A stretch of DNA of 64,000 nt from assembly GCF_011634775.1 (NCBI RefSeq), contig NZ_JAALXT010000005.1, positions 558,001-622,000 on the forward strand. The letters are read 5' to 3'. A program made the translations under genes and the position numbers. Below are positions 35,324 to 45,029 of this stretch, in pieces. This DNA comes from Thalassoroseus pseudoceratinae. Its GTDB lineage: Bacteria; Planctomycetota; Planctomycetia; Planctomycetales; Planctomycetaceae. The notes below the pieces were generated by a model that was given only the letters and a program-made list of their open reading frames with translations, made no database searches and had not been told where the DNA came from. How positions within the stretch are numbered: position 1 is the stretch's first letter; every line of letters starts with the position of its first letter.

Positions 35324-35364
35324 AAAGCCCCCGATGCCAGTGAATGGTATCGGGGGCTTTTTTT
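35324..35364 (+). terminator. Strong Rho-independent terminator after Wza-like gene
   Basis: A 15-bp stem (35324-35338 with 35346-35360, one G-T pair) has a 7-base loop and a run of seven T at 35358-35364. It ends the Wza-like transcript before the MATE gene. Confidence 0.93.
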
Positions 35365-35504
35365 GAGCCGAACCTCAATGGGCGTCGATGTGTCTTCGGC
35401 GGTGTTAACTTGCGATGAGTTCGCGGCGTGACCCTATCTCTTGGGTTGATCGGTCCGCTAGAATCTCTCGCATCATCGGCTTGGGCTCTCGCTGGGAAGA
35501 CACT

Positions 35505-36965
35505 ATGGATGCGCCTCATCGAATCGAACCCCAAGCAGGCAGTTTACGCGAACTATTTCGAGTCGCTTGGCCGTTGGTCCTCAGCTCCGGTTCGCTCTCG
35601 TTCCTGCATGTGACTGACCGTATCTTTCTGACGTGGTACTCGTTGGATGCCGTCGCCGCTTCGCTTCCGGCAGGTTTGCTGGTATGGACGCTGATGAGCG
35701 TGGCGATGGGCACGGTCACGTACGTCAACACGTTTGTGGCTCAGTACGATGGCAGCGGGCAAAAGGAGCGTGTTTCCGCCGCGGTTTGGCAGGGCGTTTA
35801 TCTCGCGATCGGCTCTGGCGTGCTGCTTGCGGCTCTCGGTCCGTTCGCGGGGGTGGCGTGTGGATGGATCGGCCACGCCGAACCGATTCAATCCCTCGAG
35901 GCAACGTATCTCGAAATCGGCCTGTATGGATCGGTTCCGATGATGCTCGTCGCGGCGTTGTCGTGCTTTTTCAGTGGACGCGGTGAGAACGTGGTCCCGT
36001 TGCTCGTCAATTTGGGGATGGTCGCGTTGAATCTCGGGCTGGATTACCTGATGATTTTCGGTCACGGACCGTTCCCGGAGATGGGGATCGCGGGAGCCGC
36101 CTGGGCAACGCAGATCGCCAAATTGGCCGCTGCGATTGTGTATCTCGTACTGCTGGTTCGGCTCAAGTCTGTGAAGCCGTTCAACTTCTGGCAAAACTTC
36201 CGGTTCGATTTCCCGCTATTCGGGCGATTGCTGCGGTACGGTTCGCCGATGGGGATTCAGTTTTTCCTCGACATCGCCGGGTTCTCGTTGTTCATTCTCA
36301 TCGTGGGTTCCACAGGAGAAAACGAACTGACGGCGACCAATCTGGCGTTGAACCTGAACTCGTTGGCGTTCGTCCCGTTAATGGGGTTTGGAACGGCGGT
36401 TTCGACGATTGTCGGGCGACGGATCGGTGAGAAACGTCCCGATTTGGCTGTCCGAACCACTTGGTTAGCTGTCGGTTTGGCCTGCTCTTACACTGGGCTG
36501 TTTGTCCTACTGATTCTGTTCGCACCTTCGTTGCTGCTCTCGATTTACGAATTGAACACCAACGATCCGAATTTCGCGGCGGTCTCGGAGATTGTGATCG
36601 AACTGCTGCGATTCGTGGCGTTGTTCTCGTTTTTCGACGCCATCGCAATTGTGTTCGGATCGGCGTTACGCGGGGCTGGCGATACACGGTTCTGCACTGT
36701 GGTCACATTCGTCTGTTGTTGGAGTTTGATGGTGCTACCCACGTGGATTTCCCATCAGTATTACACCGGCAGCCTGACAGTTAGTTGGCTGTCCTGCACG
36801 ACTTACTTGGCGGTACTTTCACTGATCTTTCTAGTGAGATTCCAAGGAGGACGCTGGAAAACGATGCGAGTGATCGAAGACGCCGCAAGCGATCACCCAG
36901 ACGCAGATTCGTCGTTGAAGACGTCAATCGGTGTCTCCGAGCCTCTAGTCGCCACGGTGGAGTGA
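35505..36965 (+). CDS. MATE family efflux transporter
   Basis: 486 residues from the ATG at 35505, which has GGGAAGA just upstream; an in-frame ATG at 35415 would add a polar extension. Twelve hydrophobic segments are arranged in two similar halves. AWPLVLSSGSLSFLHVTDRIFL at the start of helix 1, NLGLDYLMIFG after helix 5 and GMGIAGAAWAT-like residues (PEMGIAGAAWATQ) are characteristic of the NorM/DinF group, which exports cationic compounds with Na+ or H+. Its substrate cannot be read. It is separated from the exopolysaccharide genes by a strong terminator, so it has its own promoter. Confidence 0.9.
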   Translation: MDAPHRIEPQAGSLRELFRVAWPLVLSSGSLSFLHVTDRIFLTWYSLDAVAASLPAGLLVWTLMSVAMGTVTYVNTFVAQYDGSGQKERVSAAVWQGVYLAIGSGVLLAALGPFAGVACGWIGHAEPIQSLEATYLEIGLYGSVPMMLVAALSCFFSGRGENVVPLLVNLGMVALNLGLDYLMIFGHGPFPEMGIAGAAWATQIAKLAAAIVYLVLLVRLKSVKPFNFWQNFRFDFPLFGRLLRYGSPMGIQFFLDIAGFSLFILIVGSTGENELTATNLALNLNSLAFVPLMGFGTAVSTIVGRRIGEKRPDLAVRTTWLAVGLACSYTGLFVLLILFAPSLLLSIYELNTNDPNFAAVSEIVIELLRFVALFSFFDAIAIVFGSALRGAGDTRFCTVVTFVCCWSLMVLPTWISHQYYTGSLTVSWLSCTTYLAVLSLIFLVRFQGGRWKTMRVIEDAASDHPDADSSLKTSIGVSEPLVATVE

Positions 36966-37056
36966 TCCGCCGTGGCGCTCTTGCGGGCAAGGAATTGGTC
37001 GTGGTAGAATTCGGCTCAGTTCAGGGAACGAACTTTCATACGACAGGGACGTCGTT

Positions 37057-38613
37057 ATGCTTTTTGCCCGCACCATTCGCCGGAAAATGGTTTGCTTGCT
37101 AGCTTTAGTGCTGGTAATGCTGGTCGTGATGTCACTCAGCGGTATTTCCGGTTTGATGTCGTATCGCCGAGCGGTTCACGATCTCGATTTCAGCATCAAC
37201 CATGCGCCTCGCCGTGCGGATCTTTCAGATGCCATCGGCGGATTGTTTGAACCGCTGTTGCTTGCCCCGCCGCGAACGGATCAAGCAGCCCAGTTCCAAG
37301 CCGATCGGTTGGACGAACGACTGAAAGCTGCCCGGGAACGCGTCGCGGATTATCGGGCCAAGTTGAACGAGCTACCACCGAGTGAAGCGAATCGGCAACA
37401 ACATCCCGTCCGGATGGCGAACTTGGCAAGTGTCGAGCAGTACTTGACCGACCTTGATGCCTCGAAACATCAGTTGGAACGGGTCGACACACCCAATCGG
37501 CCGGCCGTGATTGCTTCGATGATGCAGAAAATCGGAGCACTCGCGACCATCGTCCAACGCATGCCCGACTACAACCAGGGCCTGAACGAAACCCTGGTGC
37601 ACGCGCGTGGCGTCTACCAATCTCGGTTTGTGATGGTTTGTCTGGCCAGCGGCGTGGTGATGTTGTTGTTCCCACTTTTGGTCTATTACGGCTACAAGAA
37701 CATTTTCTCTCCGCTGCGAAAACTCCACCAGGGAGCACAACGCGTGGCTTACGGGGACTTCAATTATCGTTTGAAACTCAACTCCAAAGACGAGATGGCC
37801 GAGTTGGCGTCTGCGTTCAACAAGATGACCAAACGGTTTCAGGAGATCACTCGAAATCTCGATGGCCAGGTTCGCGAGCGGTGCAAACAACTCGTGCGGA
37901 ACGAACGCTTAGCGGGGATCGGATTTCTCGCCGCAGGAGTGGCTCATGAGATCAACAATCCGCTGCAAGCAATTGGGATTGCCAGTGAATCGTTGATGGG
38001 ACGGATGGATGAAATCCTCTACGACGCTCCGGAAGGTGATCGCGAAATTGTCGATCAATACTTATCCATGATTCAACGGGAATCCGACCGTTGCCAACAG
38101 ATTACGCGAAAGTTGCTCGACTTCTCGCGAGGCCAAGACACGGCCCGAACCCGCAATGATCTCACAACGATCGTCTCCGAAGTGCTGACGATGGTCGGAC
38201 ACATGAGTCGCTTCCAAGATCGGGAAATCGTCTTCGAGCGCACCACACCATGTTACGTCATCGCCAACGGACCGGAACTCAAGCAGGTCGTTTTGAACAT
38301 TGTGGCGAATTCGCTCGAAGCAATGGACCCCGGTGGCAAATTGACCATCGAAATCATGGAAGAAACCGACGATGTGAAAATTCACTTCCAAGACAACGGT
38401 TGCGGGATGTCTCAGGATACGTTGGACAACCTGTTCGAGCCGTTCTACACTCGTCGCAAAGACGGGAAGGGCACGGGGTTGGGCATGTCGATCAGCCAAC
38501 GCATTATTGGCGATCATGGCGGCACCATCGAAGCCAGCAGTGCCGGTGTCGGTCAAGGCAGCCAGTTCCAAATTCAACTTCCCAAACGCCCGCAGCAGTC
38601 CATCGCCGCTTAA
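37057..38613 (+). CDS. Sensor histidine kinase
   Basis: 518 residues. Two membrane helices (about 9-30 and 190-212) enclose a periplasmic sensor domain without a recognised motif. A HAMP linker follows (about 213-265, NKMTKRF at its end), then the HisKA domain with phospho-acceptor H297 in GVAHEINNPLQAIG, and the ATPase domain with N-box LNIVANSLEAM, G1 DNGCGM, F-box FEPFYTRRKDGKG and G2 GTGLGMS. It autophosphorylates and passes phosphate to a response regulator. No regulator gene is next to it, so it is an orphan in this window; the downstream sulfatase gene is convergent. Confidence 0.93.
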   Translation: MLFARTIRRKMVCLLALVLVMLVVMSLSGISGLMSYRRAVHDLDFSINHAPRRADLSDAIGGLFEPLLLAPPRTDQAAQFQADRLDERLKAARERVADYRAKLNELPPSEANRQQHPVRMANLASVEQYLTDLDASKHQLERVDTPNRPAVIASMMQKIGALATIVQRMPDYNQGLNETLVHARGVYQSRFVMVCLASGVVMLLFPLLVYYGYKNIFSPLRKLHQGAQRVAYGDFNYRLKLNSKDEMAELASAFNKMTKRFQEITRNLDGQVRERCKQLVRNERLAGIGFLAAGVAHEINNPLQAIGIASESLMGRMDEILYDAPEGDREIVDQYLSMIQRESDRCQQITRKLLDFSRGQDTARTRNDLTTIVSEVLTMVGHMSRFQDREIVFERTTPCYVIANGPELKQVVLNIVANSLEAMDPGGKLTIEIMEETDDVKIHFQDNGCGMSQDTLDNLFEPFYTRRKDGKGTGLGMSISQRIIGDHGGTIEASSAGVGQGSQFQIQLPKRPQQSIAA

Positions 38614-38658
38614 ACCGATGAACCACTTCATCACGGGCGTTATCGGGAAATCACAGAC

Positions 38659-41103
38659 TCACTGCCGACCGAGTGCCGCACGAATGGCGGCTTTCGGATC
38701 GACAACGTGATTATCTGGATCGTCGGCAATCGAGAGTTGCACCCCGTTGATGACGCCATTGAATCCGTTTCTCAGGGGACCGTAGTCCGGGGAAACCGCT
38801 GCGCCGGAATCTTCACCAACATCGCATCCGTCATCAGCGGAAAACACGATGGCGAGCGTCGCATCAACCTTTCCTTGGCCGACTTTTTTGCCGTCCACAT
38901 ACAATGTGGCAACCCCGCCTTTTCCGAGCCCGCCACCGTCGTAATTGAATTCCATTCGCACTTGGTGTTCGCCGACGGAGAGCGGTTGAGCGGATTCGAC
39001 AAAATAGTTCTTGAACCCACCGTAGTTGTAGCAGTACTTGAGTTTCCCCTGATGAGCGTACAGACTCCAACCGCCAATGTTTGCCCCCTGTGAGATGATC
39101 ACACCTTCGGCTCCCTTCTCAGGCACGACGATTGCCGCTGTCACCGAGTGCGATTTGTTCTTGATGTTCAACACGTTGTTTTCCAGCAGACGTCCCATTC
39201 CACTGAACAGCAATTGTTTCTTGCCTTCAATCAGGATGGGCCGACCGGCGGTATCGGGGTTCATCTTCTCGATCACACGATCGTCGAGCGGAAGCACATT
39301 GTACCGTGCTGCTTCAATCAACCACTGACGCTGCAACTCATGAAGTTTCTCCGGCATGTCCTTGGCGAGGTTCTTCGACTGTGTCCAGTCTTTGTCGGAG
39401 TAGAGTTCCCAAACGTCATCATCGAACGCAGGCACCTTGGCATCTTGCGGTGTCCAGGGTGTGCGGTGTTTGGTCACAGCGGTCCAACCGTTGTGGTAGA
39501 TCCCACGGTTGCCGAACATCTCGAAGTATTGGGTCGAGTGCTGTTCCGGGGCATCCGCATTGTTGAACGAATAGAGCATACTTTTGCCCTCAATCGCTTG
39601 TTGCTGGATGCCATTCACCGACTCGGGATGCGGCAGACCGGCGGCCTCGAGGATTGTCGGAGCCACATCGATGACGTGCGTGAATTGTTCGCGAATCTCA
39701 CCTTCGCTATCGATGCCGTTCGGCCAGTGAATCACGGTTCCGTTGCGGGTGCCGCCCCAGTGAGATGCAACCTGTTTGGTCCATTGGTACGGCGTGCACA
39801 TGGCGAGTGCCCAACCGACCGCGAAGTGATTGTAGGCTTTTGGCCCACCGAACTCGTCGATTCGGGCGGTCAGGTATTCCGGCGTTTCCAATGCCTGGAT
39901 GCCGTTGAAGTAGCTCATTTCGTTGAAACAACCGTTGATCCCACCTTCAGCGGAAGCACCGTTGTCACCAACGATGTAATAAACCAGCGTGTTATCGAGA
40001 ATCTCGAGTTTCTCTAGGGAGTCGATTAGCCGTCCGACGTGGTGGTCGGTGTATTCCAAGAAACCGGCGTAGACTTCCATTTCCCGCGCGAGCACAGGTT
40101 TGAAGTCCTCCGGCACGTCTTCCCATCTCGGGACTTCTGGATTCGGAGCCGTGAGTTTGGCATCGGGTGGGATCACACCGAGACGTTTTTGTCGGGCGAA
40201 TATCTCCTCGCGGATTTTGTCATAACCTTGATCGAATTGCCCTTTGTATTTGTCGGCCCACGACTTGGGCACGTGGTGCGGAGCGTGGGTGGCACCGGGA
40301 GCGAAGTACACGAAGAACGGTTTGTCCGGCATGAGCGTCTTTTGCTGACCGATCCATTTGATGGCCTTGTCAGTCATGTCGGGCATGAAGTGATACCCTT
40401 GCTCGGGCGTCTTCTTGTTCTCGACGGGTGTCGTTCCCTCGTAGAGTGTGGGATACCACTGATTCGCCTCGCCACCGATGAATCCGTAGAAATACTCGAA
40501 ACCGTTGCCACCGGTCGGCCAGGCATCGAACGGCCCCGCCGGACTGGTTTGCCAGACAGGAACCTCGTGACATTTGCCGAAATGTGCGGTCGAAAACCCG
40601 TTGAGTTTCAGCGTCATCGCCAACGGAGCCTTCGTGTTCGGTCGGACCGAACTGTACCCCGGCGCCCCTGTGGCGATCTCGGTAATGCCGCCCATGCCCA
40701 CCGAGTGATGGTTTCGTCCGGTCAGCAACGCTTGCCGAGTCGGTGAACACAACGCAGTGGTGTGGAATCGCGTGTAACGCAACCCGCCTTTCGCGAGGCG
40801 TTCTAGTGTGGGAGTCTGGCAGGGACCACCGAACGTGCTGGCCGCACCGAATCCAACATCATCAATCAACACGATCAACACATTGGGTGCGTCCTTCGGT
40901 GGTCGAATTCGTGGAATAGGCGGAAACTTGCTGTCTGGGTCTTTGGCATCGTAGGTGATCAGGTCCGGCCGAATCACGTTCCGCATTGGAAGATGAGCGC
41001 GGGCCGAAATCGGAATTTCGTCAGCCGCATCAGTTTGAGCCACCGCGAAAGACGGAGCAACGAGCAACAAGGACACAACGGACGTCAGCAAATAGCGGAG
41101 CAT
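38659..41103 (-). CDS. Secreted formylglycine-dependent sulfatase
   Basis: 814 residues. A signal peptide (MLRYLLTSVVSLLLVAPSFAVA) points to export. The sulfatase core begins with NVLIVLIDDVGFG (metal-binding DD) and carries C119-S-P-T-R123-Q-A-L-L-T-G-R, the C-x-P-x-R signature in which Cys is converted to formylglycine. DNGASAEGG and the THAPHHVP segment supply further metal/substrate residues. The last 170 residues form a beta-rich, concanavalin-like domain (GVIISQGANIGGWSLY onward). It is longer than simple arylsulfatases and hydrolyses sulfate esters. The ATG at 41103 is chosen because the signal peptide follows at once. No maturation enzyme is adjacent. Confidence 0.93.
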   Translation of the reverse strand: MLRYLLTSVVSLLLVAPSFAVAQTDAADEIPISARAHLPMRNVIRPDLITYDAKDPDSKFPPIPRIRPPKDAPNVLIVLIDDVGFGAASTFGGPCQTPTLERLAKGGLRYTRFHTTALCSPTRQALLTGRNHHSVGMGGITEIATGAPGYSSVRPNTKAPLAMTLKLNGFSTAHFGKCHEVPVWQTSPAGPFDAWPTGGNGFEYFYGFIGGEANQWYPTLYEGTTPVENKKTPEQGYHFMPDMTDKAIKWIGQQKTLMPDKPFFVYFAPGATHAPHHVPKSWADKYKGQFDQGYDKIREEIFARQKRLGVIPPDAKLTAPNPEVPRWEDVPEDFKPVLAREMEVYAGFLEYTDHHVGRLIDSLEKLEILDNTLVYYIVGDNGASAEGGINGCFNEMSYFNGIQALETPEYLTARIDEFGGPKAYNHFAVGWALAMCTPYQWTKQVASHWGGTRNGTVIHWPNGIDSEGEIREQFTHVIDVAPTILEAAGLPHPESVNGIQQQAIEGKSMLYSFNNADAPEQHSTQYFEMFGNRGIYHNGWTAVTKHRTPWTPQDAKVPAFDDDVWELYSDKDWTQSKNLAKDMPEKLHELQRQWLIEAARYNVLPLDDRVIEKMNPDTAGRPILIEGKKQLLFSGMGRLLENNVLNIKNKSHSVTAAIVVPEKGAEGVIISQGANIGGWSLYAHQGKLKYCYNYGGFKNYFVESAQPLSVGEHQVRMEFNYDGGGLGKGGVATLYVDGKKVGQGKVDATLAIVFSADDGCDVGEDSGAAVSPDYGPLRNGFNGVINGVQLSIADDPDNHVVDPKAAIRAALGRQ

Positions 41104-41309
41104 AATGGTTTCCCGAACGGTAGACGCGACCCAAACGAAAACGAACCCCAATTGGTATTTTTAGCCCGCTCAACTTCGACAGCTGCCAGCAACGTGTTTC
41201 CTCTGCTGCTGCACCGACGATTGTCTAACACCGTACCCTAAACGGTGGTAAGTCGAGAAACAATGCTGCCAAGACACCGCCTCCGACAACAATGCCTCTC
41301 GTCATCAAC

Positions 41310-41325
41310 CAACGGTTGACCGTTG
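41310..41325. promoter_or_regulatory. Perfect 16-bp palindrome between sulfatase and arsR
   Basis: CAACGGT (41310-41316) and ACCGTTG (41319-41325) are separated by TG. It is about 50 bases upstream of the arsR -35 element and about 200 bases upstream of the sulfatase start. A regulator-binding site is likely from shape alone; the regulator is unknown. Confidence 0.4.
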
Positions 41326-41375
41326 CAGATTCACCCAGAATCAAGAAAATCGAATCACGCTTGCAAGAAGTCTAA

Positions 41376-41422
41376 TTGACATCACCCCAACGAACCGATA
41401 TCGTTAATCGTCGATCAACGAT
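41376..41422 (+). promoter_or_regulatory. arsR promoter with overlapping operator
   Basis: TTGACA (41376-41381) and TATCGT (41399-41404) are separated by 17 bases, a good sigma-70 promoter. A 23-base palindrome (ATCGTTAATCG at 41400-41410, T, CGATCAACGAT at 41412-41422; 10 of 11 pairs) overlaps the -10 element and the start point. This is the expected position of an ArsR operator, so arsR probably represses its own operon. The ATG of arsR is 14 bases after the palindrome, with AGGTGA between. Confidence 0.8.
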
Positions 41423-41435
41423 CAGGTGAAACCCA

Positions 41436-41765
41436 ATGACAAAACGCAAACCGCAACAACGTGAATGTGATTCGAGGCCGGTCAGCCTGCCCGACGATGC
41501 AAGTGCCGAGGAATTGGCTCAGCTTGCGTGGGCGGTTGCGCATCCGGCTCGTGTTCGGATCGTGCGATTGTTGATCAATCGCGAAGCATGCGTTTGCGGC
41601 GAAATCGTCGCAGAATTGCCGTTGGCTCAATCGACCGTTTCGCAACACCTGAAGATCCTGAAAGAGTCCGGAGTGATTCAAGGTGAGATCGCCGGTCCGA
41701 AAGTCTGCTACTGCATCAATACGGAGAAGCTCGAACGACTCAAACAATTAATCGCCGAGTTGTAA
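41436..41765 (+). CDS. arsR: ArsR/SmtB family arsenic-responsive repressor
   Basis: 109 residues with a winged-helix fold: HPARVRIVRLLINREACVCGEIV, then the recognition helix LAQSTVSQHLKILKESGVI and the wing G-x-K-V-C-Y-C-I. The Cys pair in ACVCGE matches the As(III)/Sb(III)-binding helix of ArsR proteins (ELCVCDL in E. coli); extra Cys residues are in the wing (VCYC). Binding of arsenite would release the operator palindrome found over the promoter. It is the first gene of the ars operon. AGGTGA is about 7 bases before the ATG. Confidence 0.93.
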   Translation: MTKRKPQQRECDSRPVSLPDDASAEELAQLAWAVAHPARVRIVRLLINREACVCGEIVAELPLAQSTVSQHLKILKESGVIQGEIAGPKVCYCINTEKLERLKQLIAEL

Positions 41766-41783
41766 GTTCTTTTGATTTGCCTA

Positions 41784-41807
41784 GCCCATCGTTATTCGAC
41801 GATGGGC
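41784..41807 (+). promoter_or_regulatory. Hairpin between arsR and arsD
   Basis: A perfect 9-bp stem (GCCCATCGT at 41784-41792 with ACGATGGGC at 41799-41807) with a 6-base loop lies in the 69-base gap between arsR and arsD. There is no T-run, so it may be a processing or second operator site and lower expression after arsR. It shares ATCGT/ACGAT ends with the promoter palindrome. Confidence 0.45.
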
Positions 41808-41834
41808 GATTAAACCTCGACCAAGGAGACTGAA

Positions 41835-42203
41835 ATGAGCAAAGTCCAAGTTTTCGACAAACCCATGTGTTGCTCCACCGGCGTGTGTGGACCGCAAGTT
41901 GATCCCGTGTTGCCGAAGTTCGCGAGTGACCTGGAATGGCTCAAATCACAGGGGCATCAAGTGGATCGGTTCAACCTGGCTCAGCAACCGGGAGCATTTG
42001 CGTCGAATGCCTCGGTGCAAAAGATGCTCGAAAGCGAAGGCGTGGATTGTCTGCCGCTCGTGCTGGTGGATGACCGCATGGTTAGCCGCGGCGAATACCC
42101 ATCGCGTGACAATCTCGCTTTGTGGACGGGCACCTTGCGAACACCAGCGGCACTTCCGATCTCGTCAAATGGCGGATGCTGCGGCGACACCGGTTGCTGC
42201 TAA
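41835..42203 (+). CDS. arsD: ArsD arsenic metallochaperone
   Basis: 122 residues with the thioredoxin-like ArsD fold. C12, C13 and C18 in KPMCCSTGVCGP are the conserved As(III)-binding set, and two further vicinal Cys pairs are at the C-terminus (GGCCGDTGCC). ArsD carries arsenite to the ArsA ATPase and weakly represses the operon. LPLVLVDDRMVSRGEYPSR is typical of the family. AAGGAG is 6 bases before the ATG. It directly precedes arsA, its usual partner. Confidence 0.95.
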   Translation: MSKVQVFDKPMCCSTGVCGPQVDPVLPKFASDLEWLKSQGHQVDRFNLAQQPGAFASNASVQKMLESEGVDCLPLVLVDDRMVSRGEYPSRDNLALWTGTLRTPAALPISSNGGCCGDTGCC

Positions 42204-42279
42204 TTGGCATTGCGGTTTTCAATGACCACGGTCGTTTCGAGAACGCTCGACAAAATTGCGTTTTGTTTGAAGGAGTCCG

Positions 42280-44055
42280 ATGATGTCACTTATGACCAAC
42301 CCAACGCGAAATTTGTTCTTCACCGGTAAGGGCGGTGTCGGCAAAACATCCATGGCGTGTGCGACGGCTGTGCAATTGGCCGATCAAGGATTGCGAGTGC
42401 TACTCGTCTCGACCGACCCCGCGTCGAACTTGCACGACGTTTTGGCGACCGAGATCGGAAACGAGCCGACACCCATCAATGGTGTACCGAATTTGGATGC
42501 CATGAACATCGATCCGGCGGAATCGGCACGACAGTATCGAGAGCGGATGGTGGAACCGTATCGCGGCGTTCTGCCAGACACGGCGGTTGCCAGCATGGAG
42601 GAACAATTCTCCGGTGCCTGCACGCTTGAGATCGCCGCCTTCGATGAGTTCTCGCGTTTGCTCGGTGACGAATCGGCCACCGCACACTACGACCATGTCA
42701 TTTTCGATACGGCCCCCACCGGTCACACGCTACGATTGCTCACGCTCCCGGCGGCATGGTCGGGGTACATGGAATCGAACACGACGGGCACATCCTGTCT
42801 CGGTCCGCTCGCCGGTTTGCAGGATCAACAGAAACTCTACGCACAAAGCATGGCCGCGTTGTCGGACGCGGAGAAGACCACGCTCGTGCTCGTCACGCGG
42901 CCGGAAATTTCGGCACTCCGGGAAGCCGCCCGCACGAGCGAGGAACTGCACGCGGTTGGAATTCAGAACCAACGATTGATTGTCAACGGTGTGTTCTCGA
43001 CGCAAACGGAAAACGATGAATTTGCGATCGCAATGGAGTCTCGTTGCGATCAGGCATTGAGTTCAATTCCAGACGCAATCGCATCCCTGCCACGAACTGA
43101 CGTCCCCTTGCTCCCCGCCGGTTTGATGGGAACCGAGGCATTGAAGCGGGTCGGCAAGTCGAACGCTGTGGGCGAGTTCACACCGTCACCAAGTTCTGTC
43201 CCGGAGTTGAATTTCGACCTGACGGCTTTGGTCGATGAAATGGCAACGGCGGGGCACGGGGTTGTGATGACGATGGGAAAAGGCGGGGTTGGTAAAACGA
43301 CGGTGGCCGCTGCGATTGCTGTCGCACTGGCCGATCGTGGCCACGAAGTGTTGCTCTCGACCACTGACCCGGCAGCACACTTGGCGACCACGCTGAATAG
43401 CGATCACTTGCCCAATTTGAGTGTGAGCCGAATCGACCCCACTCAGGAAACACGCGACTACACCGCCGAAGTCATGGAGACTGCCGGCGCGGATCTCGAT
43501 GACGAAGGACGAGCACTTCTCGAAGAAGATTTGCGTTCCCCGTGCACCGAGGAAATCGCCGTGTTCCGAGCATTTGCACGTGCCGTCGCGGATGGCAACG
43601 ATCGGTTCGTGGTGCTCGATACCGCACCCACCGGCCACACGATTCTGCTGCTGGATTCCGCGTTGGCATACCACCGGGAAGTTGCGAGGCAATCGTCTCA
43701 AATGCCGGAGTCCGTGGAGCAATTGTTATCGCGACTTCGCGATCCGAACTTTGCTCACGTGCTGATCGTCACACTACCGGAAGCCACACCGGTCCACGAA
43801 GCCACTCAACTTCAGAACGATCTCCGCCGTGCCGAAATCGAACCGTTCGCGTGGATCATCAATCAGAGTTTTCAGTCCTTGCCGGTTTCCGATCCGGTTC
43901 TCGTGCAGCGGAAGCAAAACGAAATTCCATTCGTCGGTGAAGTCAACGATTCGCTGTCAACACGTCTCGCGGTTCTGCCATGGCGAAAAGAACCACCCAC
44001 CGGAGTGAACGGTCTACGTCAGATCGTCGGTCAACCGATCGCTGTTTCAAAGTAA
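42280..44055 (+). CDS. arsA: ArsA arsenite-stimulated ATPase
   Basis: 591 residues, with two homologous halves as in E. coli plasmid ArsA. Each half has a deviant Walker A motif, GKGGVGKT (16-23 and 333-340), and a DTAPTGHT signature. The three metal-site cysteines are present: C114 in [12 protein letters not shown]173 in TSCLGPL and C422 in [10 protein letters not shown], so As(III) should activate it. ArsA normally sits on an ArsB membrane pump and drives arsenite export; no pump gene is found in this operon. AAGGAG lies 4 bases before the first ATG (42280) and 7 before the next (42283), so the second is an equally good start. Confidence 0.95.
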   Translation: MMSLMTNPTRNLFFTGKGGVGKTSMACATAVQLADQGLRVLLVSTDPASNLHDVLATEIGNEPTPINGVPNLDAMNIDPAESARQYRERMVEPYRGVLPDTAVASMEEQFSGACTLEIAAFDEFSRLLGDESATAHYDHVIFDTAPTGHTLRLLTLPAAWSGYMESNTTGTSCLGPLAGLQDQQKLYAQSMAALSDAEKTTLVLVTRPEISALREAARTSEELHAVGIQNQRLIVNGVFSTQTENDEFAIAMESRCDQALSSIPDAIASLPRTDVPLLPAGLMGTEALKRVGKSNAVGEFTPSPSSVPELNFDLTALVDEMATAGHGVVMTMGKGGVGKTTVAAAIAVALADRGHEVLLSTTDPAAHLATTLNSDHLPNLSVSRIDPTQETRDYTAEVMETAGADLDDEGRALLEEDLRSPCTEEIAVFRAFARAVADGNDRFVVLDTAPTGHTILLLDSALAYHREVARQSSQMPESVEQLLSRLRDPNFAHVLIVTLPEATPVHEATQLQNDLRRAEIEPFAWIINQSFQSLPVSDPVLVQRKQNEIPFVGEVNDSLSTRLAVLPWRKEPPTGVNGLRQIVGQPIAVSK

Positions 44056-44071
44056 CTCAAAGGCTATCGCG

Positions 44072-44512
44072 ATGTCCAAACCCAAAGTTCTATTTCTCTG
44101 CACCGGAAATTCGGCCCGCAGCCAAATGGCGGAAGCGTTTCTGCGACGATATGCCGGAGATCAATTTGAAGTTCACAGCGCCGGCTTGGAGCCCTCGGTC
44201 ATCAACCCGTTCACAATTCAAGCGATGAACGAGATCGGCTACGATCTGGAAGGACAGCGTGCGAAGTCCGTTTCCGAGTACCTTGGAAAAATTTCCGCAC
44301 GGTATGTGATCTTCGTGTGTGATCGGGCGGAAAAAGCGTGCCCGCGAATTTGGCCGAACGTGTTGCAAACATTCTGTTGGCCATTTGAAGACCCCGCGGC
44401 ATGTACCGGCACCGCCGAAGAAAAGCTGCAAAAGTTTCGGGAAGTCCGCGACAAAATCGACTCCACCATTCAAGAATGGCTTGCGACAGAGCAAGTGCAA
44501 GCTGCTTCCTAA
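44072..44512 (+). CDS. arsC: Arsenate reductase, LMW-phosphatase type (first copy)
   Basis: 146 residues of the low-molecular-weight phosphatase fold. The P-loop is C10-T-G-N-S-A-R16-S, and C83 and C90 in [10 protein letters not shown] stand at the place of the second and third redox cysteines of thioredoxin-linked ArsC. The enzyme would reduce arsenate to arsenite. The segment between the cysteines is slightly longer or shifted by one from the copy that follows, so it may belong to a different subfamily. It starts 16 bases after arsA, on the same transcript. Confidence 0.88.
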   Translation: MSKPKVLFLCTGNSARSQMAEAFLRRYAGDQFEVHSAGLEPSVINPFTIQAMNEIGYDLEGQRAKSVSEYLGKISARYVIFVCDRAEKACPRIWPNVLQTFCWPFEDPAACTGTAEEKLQKFREVRDKIDSTIQEWLATEQVQAAS

Positions 44513-44527
44513 CACGAAAGAAATTCT

Positions 44528-44980
44528 ATGTCTCGCACCAAAGTATTGTTTCTCTGTACGGGCAATTCTTGCCGCAGTCAGATGGCGGAAGGTTGGGCAC
44601 GCCATCTACTCAGTGACCGTGTCGAACCCTATTCCGCCGGCATCGAAGCGCACGGCATGAACCCGAATGCCATCCAAGTGATGCAGGAAGCGGGCGTCGA
44701 TATCACGGGACAATCGTCCAAGTTGGTCAGTTCCTTGCAGGATGTTCCGCTGGATTTGGTCATCACGGTGTGCGGTCACGCGGATGAAAACTGCCCCCCG
44801 TTTCTTGGCAAAGCCCGAGTAGTGCACGTCGGTTTCGATGATCCTCCCAAACTTGCGAAGGAAGCCAAATCGGAAGAGGAAGCCCTCGACCACTACCGAC
44901 GTGTTCGTGATGAAATTCGCACCTTCATCAGCGATCAACTCCCCGAACTCCTGGATGCAACTCCGGGCGAAACTCACTAA
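44528..44980 (+). CDS. arsC: Arsenate reductase, LMW-phosphatase type (second copy)
   Basis: 150 residues. C10 in CTGNSCRS, C82 and C89 in VCGHADENCP are at exactly the positions of the three redox cysteines of staphylococcal pI258 ArsC, so this looks like a complete thioredoxin-coupled arsenate reductase. An additional Cys15 lies in the P-loop. It follows the first arsC by 15 bases. The two are clearly related, but they differ at most positions, so the duplication is old or one was acquired separately. Confidence 0.9.
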   Translation: MSRTKVLFLCTGNSCRSQMAEGWARHLLSDRVEPYSAGIEAHGMNPNAIQVMQEAGVDITGQSSKLVSSLQDVPLDLVITVCGHADENCPPFLGKARVVHVGFDDPPKLAKEAKSEEEALDHYRRVRDEIRTFISDQLPELLDATPGETH

Positions 44981-45029
44981 ACTACGTAAGGAGATCGACG
45001 AAAACCGAGCCAGCCAACAAGGGACCACC

